Source: Onthophagus taurus
Lineage: Eukaryota > Arthropoda > Insecta > Coleoptera > Scarabaeidae
Direction of reading: 5' to 3'
Assembly: GCF_036711975.1 (NCBI RefSeq)
Contig: NC_091971.1
Span: 5,029,501-5,093,500, forward strand
DNA: 64,000 nt
Shown: positions 38,201 to 50,200 of the stretch, in pieces
Layout of the letters: each line of letters opens with the position of its first letter
How positions within the stretch are numbered: position 1 is the first letter of the stretch
Translations under genes and position numbers: made by a program
Notes under the pieces: model-generated
What the model was told of the DNA's origin: nothing
Databases searched by the model: none
The model's input: only the letters and a program-made list of their open reading frames with translations

Positions 38201-41200
38201 AAGGGGCGTAGAAAGGGAAAACCAAATTCTGTGTCTGAACTACAGTGTGTTAATTAATTATCGTACCCGACGTCATCATTGTAAGTATGCAACCAATATC
38301 ACAGTATTGGTATTGCAATACGCGATTTGCGTATTAGCCGTGTGTCTTCAGACACAAGAGACATGCAGCAAACCCGAATCTAGGGACAGTGGTAGGTAGC
38401 GCTACTTAGCATACGATATCGCTATGTTGCATATTTTTATTGTACTAAAACTTTTATACTAGCTCTGTCACTAGAACTAACACAAGACCTAGAACTAGAA
38501 TCATTCGGGTTTAGCCGTCTTTAAAGACGTGCGGCAAAACCCGAATGTTTCTAGTTCTAGGTCTAATGTTAGTTCTAGTGACAGTGATAGGTAGCGCTAG
38601 TTAGCATAAGATACCACTATGTTGCATATTTTTATTGCACTAAAACTAGAACTAACACAAGACCTAGAACTAGAATCATTCGGGTTTAGCCGTCTTGAGA
38701 GACGTGCGGCAAAACCCGAATGTTTCTAGTTCTAGGTCTAGTGTTAGTTCTAGTTTTATACCAGCATTATCACTAGAACCAATACAAGAGCTAGAACTAG
38801 AAACATTTGGGTTTTGCCGCACGACTCTAAAGACGGCTAAACCCGAATGATTCTAGTGTTAGTTCTAGTTTTATACTAGCTCGATCACTAGAACTAACAC
38901 AAGACCTAGAACTAGAATCATTCGGATTTAGCCTCTTGAGAGACGTGCGGCAAAACCCGAATGTTTCTAGGTTTAATATTAGCTCTAGTAATAGTGATAG
39001 ATACTTGATTGTTGTATAGATTGGTTGTGTTGCACTGACTCTAAAATATATGCCCCTAAAACAGTTTAGATTGGAAATTTCAGCGGCTTTAGCTAATTGT
39101 GGAAAGGAGCGCAGAAAGGGGAAACCAAATCCCGTACCAGAACCACCTACAATACAGCAGCCTGTGGTTGAAAGAGATTCTGCTTCTAGATTCGATAGCT
39201 GTGGTCATTGGCCAGTACATACTACTAGGGGTATAAAGCTCCAACTCGATGATTTGGCACTTGACCACAAAGAACATACAATACGACTTGAAAAGAATGA
39301 AAATTTCTGCATATACTTAGACCAATTTGTTTGATGAAAGATTGTTACGACATACGTCGAGAAAATGGACGAACATTGAATTAATTTACAGAAGCGACGC
39401 AATAAGTCTCTATCCAGAAAAGTTTGGAAAGCACGGAAAGAAAATATGTAAACTTCATTGTATGGCCATTGAATTGTAGATTAGTTGATCTTATTGGAAA
39501 TTGAAAAGAATCCGATTATGCTACTCGCAAGTTTCAACACGATTTTCTCAAAACTACGTTTTTAACACAAAGTTATTATACAAATTATAAGCTATAAATC
39601 GATTTTGAAAATAACTTTTAGTTGTTGAGAAAACTTTCTTATTAAAGCGGATAATTACCAAGTCATTTTTCACAAAGATAACTAAACTAAGAAGGGAACG
39701 GTCTGGAGGGTTCGTAATATGGTTCTGAGATTATGTCGTGGTAATAATCGTATATTACCGGAAGTAAGGGTTGGAGTAAAGGGAGAGAGAGAAAACTCGC
39801 GGGGTCCAAATAATAGGGTGGGTTCCTCTCCCTATGCACCTCTTCGGGTGAGCACAGATTTTCACGACATAAATTCTTCCTGGCCCACTTTGGGGGCGTC
39901 GAAATCGTTCCGGAATCTCGAACCTCGACGTAAACTGCTCTAGTTCCCTTCGGAGACGAATTCATATCGCCTGGCTGAAGGGCGTAGTCGACGCCCACAC
40001 GAATCGCACGCGACTTTAAAATTCGCGTGCTTTTAAAGGAAAGAAACGGGGTGCAGTTTATCAAGAGTTGCGGAAATTGCAACGTTGCGGACAAGCACCC
40101 ATATTTTAGAAGTTTTTATCAATATCACTGGAAGTTCCATTTATACGAATAATTATCCATTGTTTGCGGGATGAGAAAAACTTCAGTACCTGCAATTACA
40201 AATTGTTTTGTCAACGATATCGAATAACTGTCATTTCCATATGGAACGCGAACCGACTATTTACGTTCGACGGGTGACGAGCAAATTGCAACCGGATGTC
40301 GTATTATTCAATTAGTGTTCCGGAAAATTTATGTTATTTTTAATATTTTATGATACTTAATCCGACATAATACTCAACCTTACATTATAATCCCTTCTAT
40401 ATTATAGAATCGATCGTAAAATCCCTTCGTATTAACGCAAGTTTCGTTTTCCTTAAATTTTCACTTTATATTTTACCTCTTTATTTTCTAGGTGAACATA
40501 AGCAACACCTGGGTATTACCTGAAGAGGGTTTTCCCGTCTTCTACCGTTACTTCCGAGATCGGATTTCGTGGTACGAAGCGGATGCAGTGTGCCAGTTTC
40601 ATCACGCCAATCTGGTCACCGGTAAGTGCGCACCAGAGAGGGAGCAATTAATCGTAACGGGTGCCGAAACCTACCCTTCCAAGGGAAACCTAGACTTAAA
40701 GAGCTCTCCTCTTGGTTTGGGATTTGAACGCTAAAGGTTTTGAAACCCGCCTCTTTCTGCTCCTTCTCCATTACAACCCGTCTCTCCACTAATTGCAAGG
40801 AATTTTCTTCGGCATAGAGATTTTAATTGGCGATTGCAGTTCTGTTTGGCCAACGCTCGTTCGTTATTTCGGCCAGAATTAATGGAAGATGAAAAGTTAA
40901 CGGGTGTACAAAGTTAATGATCAGAAAGAGTCAGTAGATGTTTAATTGAAGGAGGAAAAAATTTTTTTTTCTTTTTTCAACGTTAATTAGATAAAATGAT
41001 TTAAAGTTAGAAAAATTTGTTTAATTCGTTAAGTTTTACCGAGATTATCGTTAATGACCTCGAAATTATAGCATCTCGCCCAGAATCAACCTTGAAAGCA
41101 ATTTTTACTACTTAGTACTTAGAACTAGAAAGTATCGTTCTATACTAAAACTACTGTTTTTCCTATTATAGCCACTAGATCACCATTTATAGCCTGGTGT

Positions 41201-44200
41201 GTACACTATATTTAGCCACCATACTTAATCTAAACTGAAATTATTGATAAACTGGGAATTTAAATGATTGAAAACTACTATATATAAAGATGTAATGATT
41301 TGAAAAAGAAGTGCAACGATTAATAATTGTAATATATGTATATTCAGATAGATGTATATAATATATGTATATCCAGACTCTTTCTGCTTGACTAAAAACT
41401 TCAGTCTTCAATTGAACCTCTTGAACTTTGGCAAACCAAGCTCTAATTTTTTTTTCGTTGTTTTTGGCTTATTTGAGGATAACGTTTTCGAACGTTAATT
41501 TCGAACGAAAGAATTCGAACGATTTTCTTCCTGGTTTATTGTTTGTGAAAGGAGTGTCTAGACGCTTCTTCTCCAATATTTGCTGAACAGAATACATTAG
41601 TCCGTCCTTGTTGATCTTCAATATCCTTACCTAGAAATAATATAGGAATGAAACTGCCAAAACATGGGTTACTATTTGACATTGATTGGCTATAAACACT
41701 GCTGTTCAAGTAAACTTGTAGTTTTATTACAGAAACAATATTGTTTTTAGTTTTTAATCAGTGGTTATATATTATTCTTAGCTAGAAAACATTTTCTTCC
41801 AACTTTTTCCATCTTTGCTGAAGTTTTACCACTTAACTTATCACGCAAAATTGTTCTAGGCACTGCAAAACTACTACTGGTCTTTGCCACAGCCATTCCA
41901 TCTTGTTCTACTGCTTGAAGTGCGCGTGCAAGTTGCTCTGAAGAGTATTGATGAATAGGACCTTTATTTCTTTGCACAGATCTATTAATATTTTCTTTTG
42001 TTTTCTTTTTCTTGTTTTCATCAATGGTCTAAATAGACCTATATCCTGGCTAAAATTGGCACAACATTTGTCTAAATATAGCCATCTTAGTGACTATACA
42101 TGGAAAAATATTTTATATGTTAAACTAAGATTAGAACTAAAACTAGAAACTTTCGGGTTTTGCCGTGCGTCTTTTAATAAAAGGTTTGACGTTTCGGATG
42201 CCATGTTGCAACCTTCTTCAGAAACTGGTTCGAAGTGACGAGATCAAAAAATCGGTAACTATATATAAGTCGGAAAAAACTAATTAATAATCAGTTAACG
42301 CTAATTACAAACTAATTAATAACTAATTGCGTCGCGTCCGGTGTGAGGCGGGAAGAGGTCTTCGTGTTCACCACCATCTTCCATGTTCTGCTAAGCTCCC
42401 AGCCATCCTCTCTGTTGACGTTATTTTTATGTCGGTGAATCTCTATGGCTTCTCTTGTCAGTCTTTGGTAGTATCTGTTGTCCCTAGCCAGCACCTTTGT
42501 TTGTTCGAAGTCTATTCGGTGCCCCTCTGCATGGCAATGTTCCGCAACCGCCGACTGCTGGATCTTCTTCAGCCTTACATCCCTCTCATGCTCCTTGATG
42601 CGGCACTTGACGTTGCGTCCAGTGTGGCCAACATAAACCTTCCCACAACTACACGATAGTCGATAGACTCCCGCTCCTTTTAATGGAGTTAGTTTGTCCT
42701 TGGCTATCGGGAGTGTGTTCCGAATTTTGCTGACCGTGCCGTACTGCACTACGATGTCGTTCTTCTTGAGGTGCCTAGCAATTCGTTCCGTTATACCTGA
42801 AACATAGGGAAGACAGATAAATCCAAGTGGTTTTGTACTTACCGTGTCCTCTTTCTGCTTTCGCTGCTTGATGGCCTGGTTGATGTCCCTCGAAGTGTAT
42901 CCATTCTTCTGCAGCACGCCTCGTAGAAAGTGTTGCTCCTTCTTCAAGTTCTCTCCTTCACATAGTCTCGCTGCTCGCTGAAATAATGTACGGATCACGG
43001 ACCTCTTCTGTTGGGGATGATGATGTGAACATGCCTGTAAATACCTGTTGGTATGGGTCTTCTTTCGGTATACACCAAGTTCTATATCTCCATTTGTCGT
43101 CCTGGTGACCAACACATCTAGGAAAGGTAGTTTTTTGGCAGTTTCTGTTTCCATGGTGAACTTAATCATAGGATGTTGAGAGTTCAAGTGAGCCAAGAAC
43201 TCTTGGAGCCGTTTTTGACCATGTTGCCATATCACAAACGTGTCATCCACATATCGGAGCCATAGTTTTGGTTTCCACTGGCTCTTCTTCAAAGCGTCCT
43301 CTTCGAATAATTCCATGTAGAAATTAGCTATAACTGGCGATAGTGGAGATCCCATGGCTGACCCTTCGAACTGCTCGTAAAATTCTCCTTTCCAGCTGAA
43401 ATACGTCGATGATAAGCAATACTCCACCAGATCTGGCACGTATCCTGGTAAACCCTCCGGAATGAGTTTTCGGCGAAGACCCTCTACAGCATCCTTAACT
43501 GGTACCTTAGTAAAAAGGGATTCCACATCGAAACTTACCAACATATCCCCAGCATCCAGCTTTACACCTTTTACCGATTCCACAAAATGTGTAGAATCCC
43601 TGACATACGATTCCGTGTTACCTGTAAAGGGGGACAGAATCTTTGCAAGACGTTTAGCCAGCTGGTATGTTCTGGAGTTGATGGCGCTGACGATAGGGCG
43701 GAGGGGGACGTCTGGTTTGTGAATCTTCGGTAGTCCGTAGATTCTTGGTGGTACCGGCGCCTGCACAAACAAACATTTCTGCTGTTCTGCTGGAATTCCT
43801 GTGGATTTTATCAGTTCATAGTGCCAATGTTACCAGACATTAATTATACTATTTGTTACCTATGTTTTTAAGCAAACCGACAAGAATTTAGTTAAAACAC
43901 GACCGGACTGGAAACACAACCACATAAATTTTTAGGATGACTCTCTGTTGCTTAACGTTGATTAACGATTTTAAATCTTATATAAGGTATAAGGGAAAAA
44001 CCTGGGAAGTGGCTATAACTGGAACAATGGCAAAAACTAAGTTGCATTTTATATGGGACAGTGAAAGTGCATAGTAGTTATATAAAATTCCCGGTATATG
44101 GGGAATTGATGCAAAATTTTTGTGTAAATCATCATGGGGTATTGGTTGAAATCCTTTTACAATATACAAATCACTTGTCAACCATCCATCGTCGTCGTGT

Positions 44201-47200
44201 TGAATTCATATTTGATGAAAAGCACGGGGAGAGAATTTTAATATTAAAACTGGTGAAAACTTGAAAAGAAGAGCGTTGAATGGGGAAATTCTCGCTGCGT
44301 TATAAAAGCTTGATGAATAATTAAAGATGCAGATGGTGCCATAATTCCCGTTTCTTTGTTTTAACGGTTCGAATCTTTTTATTAAAAAAGAACGCGGTTT
44401 AAAAACCACCTAAAATATTACTCAGATTCGTTAAAATACACATAAATTAGGTCAGATCTTAATTTATTTTAATTTGAATAGATTTAAATCGAGCTTTACT
44501 TTGATGGCTTTTCGGTGATTAGTTTTTTTGTGTTTGCTGGAACATGCACGCAATTCGCTTTAGTAAATAAATGCATCGCGACGCCCAGCGTCGGTTTCCG
44601 ATTAGGTTTTGGGGCGACAATGCAACTGCCGATTTCAATTAAGCCCGACTCGAAATCAAACGTTCAAAAGTGGCAAATGAACTGCCACTTTTAACCTGAA
44701 AACGAATTAAATCCTTTTAACCGATGGAAACCATAAAAATTTCAAAAAATGTTTCAAGATAACAAATTTAATTGAGTTTGGTTAGATTATTAAAGGAAAT
44801 ACAAGTTTCTTGAACGGTAAACTTGTAGGCGAACAGTTTCAAAGCTGCAACCGAACTCCAATATTTGCCTCGTTCCATTTGATCGCACAATTTCGAAGTC
44901 TTCGCTCGGTAATTTCACGATTTCCGTTCTTGGGAACGTTACGAGGGGTAAGTTTAAACAGTTTAAAACGTTAAATCGCAAAGCAAACAGTGGCACGAAT
45001 TTAATATGACGAAACCCCCGGGCCCATGTCACTTTCCCCAACGACGACGACATTTCTAGAAGCGAGAGAGGTTCGTTACTCAACTTTCCTTCAAAAGTTC
45101 GCCCCGTCACGTGTCTTTCAAGTGAAGAAGGTTTCCGACCCTTAGAAAATTTCATTTCGATGCACGAAATTTGAAAGAGAAGGTAAGACATAAATTATTT
45201 AAAAAATTCGTCCTCGTTTTCGTGTTGTAAACTCGTGAAGTTTGTTCGACCGTTAATTTTAGTTTCAGTTAAATGTAGTTGTTGAAACTTAAAGCCCCAC
45301 AGGTTCAACTATTAACTTTCTGCAATAATAGTAGACTTAATCTTCTAGTTGACTAGTTGTGGAAACTACAGAATGAAGTTTACTCGAATCTACAATTCAT
45401 ATTTTATTGATTTCACCCCGCGTATCTTATCTGTGCAAATCCGTGAAAATATTGAAACAATTTTTCTTTTTAATTTTTCGAATCTTTTCTGGCGAAAGGA
45501 AAAGTTTTATAACTCCGACCCCAGAGGCAATTTAAACCTTGAAAGGCTATGAAAATTTACTCGTGAACGTAGTTCCTCGTTTTGCTTGTAGTTTGTAAGG
45601 CTCCGAAAACGTAGATAAAAGAGACCCAAAGGTCTCTGATCGTATTTTCACTAAAGGCTGAACAAATAAAGAACAAAAAAAAGGTGAAGCGAAATAACAC
45701 GACCACTCTTTTCGGAGTTTTCTGGAAAAATCGGGTCTTTTATGTAAACAGCATTTATTTACCACACAATCATTTTGTTGTTTTTATTCAAACAAATTTA
45801 TTTAATAATAAAAAGTAGCAAAATCTTTTTTGAGTTTATATTTTAGAAGACCACTTACATATATCTAAAACTAAGTAGTTCCAAAGTTATATTAAACCCA
45901 GCGTGGATCTATTTCAGACGAAAACCCAAGAACTTTTAAATTGTGTACAAAAAAGGAAGATAAGGGAAGACCCGTGAATAGGGAACATTAAAACTTTCGA
46001 AAACGAACGTCGTCTAAAAGTTTTCGTGTTTATTCATTACTGGAAAAGTTTTCTCCTTAACGAGATCACGAATGATCTTAGTCGTTATTTAATAATCAAG
46101 ATAATTTTTAAAAAAATTAAACTAATGAGTCATTTTATACCAGGAATTTGATATAAATCGCAATATATGAATGCAGTAACTATAGTTATAAAACTACTAT
46201 GCACTTGCACTTAAATAGTTACACTTGCTGCTTGCAGAAAAGTGGATTACTAATCGTAGCAGATTACTTAGATACTGTTTATCAGAAGGATAACATTGTT
46301 GGCAGAAATCTAGATACTGCTGATATAACTTTGGATGTTGCTTTCAGAACACAACACATAGCTGGTAGAAGGATACTGCTGACAGAATACTAGATTCCGA
46401 CAAGAGAAGATCAAATATCCTTATAAGAAGGTAGAAACTGCTGGGATAAGATTATATATACTGTTGGTAGAGATGAAGATAATGGTGACATAAGACCAGA
46501 TAGTGCTATCTATTAAGTATAAGACTGTATTTACCCTGTATAGTTTAAATTCGACCCCCACCACTGGGATCTCAGAAACCATAAGAGATACAGAAATGGT
46601 TAAATGAGGGCAAAGTTGCGTATCTTAGAGCTCATCATTTTTCAACTAAGTTTTTGGATGTAGCCGTTTTAGTTCTTAAAATATAGAGAGTTGAATATAA
46701 TTATTTTCACTTATACAGGGTGTTCCATTTAAGCGTAACGGAGAGTACGTAAATTTATTTAAATGAAACACCCTGTATATTTTATCATATTATGAATACA
46801 ACTAACTTTGTTTATACAACCGTATATGTTACTATTTCACAGTTCCTGAGATATTCATTTGTTCTTCCAAAATGTGCCCATACCGGATTTTTTTAAAAAC
46901 GATGTAAAAACGACATTTTTTCTGATTTTGCCTTGAAACTACGTCAGACAATAGTCAAAGCTATTAGTAGGTAGATGATAGTATTCAAAAATATTAGATA
47001 CACTATGCAGGAGGTTTATTAACCTTAGCTACTTTTGATGTTTTTTAAATGGCTCTTTCTTAAGTTTTTTAAATGGAACGCCCTGTATATTGTGTGGTAG
47101 TTGAATTGCTCATCAAGTTCCCTTTAATTAATGATAAGTATGTCATATATACAACTTTAATAGTTTTCCTTTATTAGTTTTAGAATTTAATGAAACATGT

Positions 47201-50200
47201 GTAATAAAATGTCATTATTGTACTTAAAAAAGTGACAGAATGTAATATATTCTGTCCTTTTTTTGTCATTTTTTTTGTTTTTTCTTTTTTGTTTGTCTGT
47301 CATTTCTAAATCAATAATATTATATTAAAATACCATTTAAGATAAAAGATCTTGAGGTATCTCTTAACATGTACATCTTATTTTCTCGGTATGGCAGTAA
47401 AATTATTTTACATTATAAATTATGAACCAAATAATAAAAGGAAGAACAAAAAAAACTGATAAACATAGACAGAATATAATATTAAGTACAATAACGCATA
47501 TTTTATTACACATTATTCTTTAAATCCTAAATATCAGGAAAACTACTAAAGTTAGAGATATGACATACTTATCATTAATTAAAGGTAACTTGATGGGCAA
47601 TTCAACCAGCACACAACATACAGGGTGTTTCATTTAAAAAACTTATGAAAAAGATATTTGAAAAACAACAAAAGTAACTAAGCTGTCACAACTTTGACTA
47701 TTATTTGACATAGTTTCAAGGTGAAACTGGAAAAAATGTCGTTTTTACATCGTTTTTAAAAAGATCCTGCAATGGACACATCTTGGAAAAACAATTGAAT
47801 ATCTCAGGAGCTATGAACGCTATGAGTTAGTAACATATATGATTGTATAAACAAATTTAATGCTATTCATAATATGATAAAATGTATAGGGTGTTCCATT
47901 AAAAAAAATCTACATTATGCTTAAATAGAACACACTGTATAAGTGAAAATAATTTAACGTAATAAAAAGTGGTGAGTCAAACAACTTTTGTATAAAACAT
48001 TTTTTATCGTCCGCCGAGATACTGATAACTCACCCTGTATACTGTTGGCAGAAAATTATACCTTTGCAACATTTCCAACAACCTTTGATAAGTTTAAATA
48101 TTATCAATTCATCAATTTCGTGCCTTCCCTGTTCAATCAAGCCAATCTCCTCTCATCAATTCTTCCCACATGCTCCTACCACCTCTTCTCTATCTTTCTC
48201 TGATAGAGATGTTGGTCTGCCTATATCGCAGTGTCACATTCAACATAGATCTGAAGACTTTCATCACCCTCATCCTTTGTTTAGTCTTCTTAAAAAAAAA
48301 ACTTAATTTTTTAAATCAAATTTAAAAACATAACATCATTTCCATACTTGAAGTGACATTACACCGATGGCTGGTTTTAAATTAGCGAGTTGAAACCGGT
48401 TCGGTTTGATGGCGTCGCTACAAACGTTGATCGAGTGCAAATCGAAATCGAGAGCAGTTGCAATCAAAGCGTATTCGATGCGGACAGGTTTTAACGAATT
48501 TATGGCGGTCGTGGCGGAACAAGGGAGGGCAATTAAATCGGCCGCTCCCGTTCCTAATTGCACAATGGACTTCATAATCCATTAGCCCGCGAGGCCGGAA
48601 GTGCCTTCGGGGTCGGACTGGTACCGGCAATTTGAGGGGTTCGCGATCAAAGGGGTTTCGGTCCATTTGCAAAGTTTACCGCGACGACCACCACCGCTTT
48701 ACTAAACTCCATTTAGACGGCCTTAGGACCTTCTCTTAGTCGGGGGTAACGAAGCCCGAGGTGCGGAAATTTCATTAAAAACTATATGGCAACCCGACGT
48801 GGGTACTAAATTGCGGAATATGTCGTGAAGTAATTGTGTAATGTTGTGGTTTAATGTGTAAATAGACTTCGAACTTAATGGTTCAGCGCAGTCGCGTTAT
48901 CTTAGTTAAGGGGAAACATATTATTGCGCATGCGACTTTTAATAAAGTGTATTTGATTATTCGATTTTCGAATGGTTAATAAATTCCAATTTGATCGGTT
49001 TTAAAAGTTTTTAACACAAAAGCTTTTCGAGGTTATCGCCAGTAATATTTTGTGGTATTAAAGGGGAAACGGGATACATCGCTTTTCGCGCCAATAAACG
49101 CGAGAGTCGAGTTTTGCTATCATAAAGTAGACTAATGGTGAGCAAAAAAAAATGGAAAAAAAAATTTTACGCCGGTTGCATTGAAAATGACGATGGAAAA
49201 CAGGGCACGTCCCCAAAGGGTGATATATTTTAAATTCATATATAATTTTTGGGAAAAAAATACGAGTCTGGTCCGCTTGGTTCGTATAGTTCCGAAATAA
49301 TTTAGGGTTATTGTGACAAAAATACGGTTCAAAGCGAGGGGAGATACGAGAGCCTCCGGTAATAAAATGCAAAATTATTCAAGCCAACCGGAGGGGAGAG
49401 AAACGTTTCACGTTAAATTTCGGAAATTATGTGCTAAAAGAAAAAACCGTGCTTTTCTTGTATATGAGAATAGGGAAAAACGGGTCACCATCCCATTCTC
49501 CAATATCGATCGACATCCGATTCAATTCTGCCAATCTTCACCTTCATTAGTCTCTCGACACTGGGCTATGTCCTGTTAGCCAGTAGGACAATTGACATGC
49601 TCCAGAACTACCCCCCTCCATTACATCCCCTCGGGGGACATTCCCGCATTCTCGTTAATAGAAGGGAATTACACGGAATCTCATCCCTTGTCCTAAGCAA
49701 CCCTCCATTATCCTTGTTCTCGGCGTACAAATTTCTAGTTATTTTCAACGTCTAAATTAACTTAGAAATAAGAGACCGGAAGCAATCTTGTAGTTTCCGG
49801 AAAAGGTTGAAAACCAATCGGAAGTGATGTGAGGACTTTGTGGAGATCAGTTTACGTAACCGTATCGCTTCGGGGATCAATATTTAATTAATGTGTGGTC
49901 TGCCGAGACCGTGTATAGGGGTTGTTGTAGTAACAGCGGTGCTAGTGCACCCCCGTTCGTTTTATGGTCGGACCCGCAGGACGTAAAATAAGAGATACCG
50001 GGACCCTCGGGGGAACGAAATCGCTAAATAATTCCCCAGTTGGGAGACACATTGCGGGCACTAAAAGTAGAACGAGCTCCGCTCGTCTTCTAAACTTATT
50101 CTTTTCACTGTTTTGTTCTTATTCTATTTTAAGACTAAAAGAAAAGGAGTTACAATGTTTTAAATGTCAACTAAAATAAATTGTGGCTTCAACGAGTTCT

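Larger units (their letters stand above)
42180..43832 (-). mobile_element. Penelope-like element, 5'-truncated
   Basis: Contains the 486-codon frame at 43772-42312, the short 3' UTR and a hammerhead-like core. Upstream of the frame, homology seems to continue about 60 bases in a shifted frame (ELIKSTGIPAEQQK). After that nothing recognisable remains, so the 5' part is missing. Confidence 0.85.
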
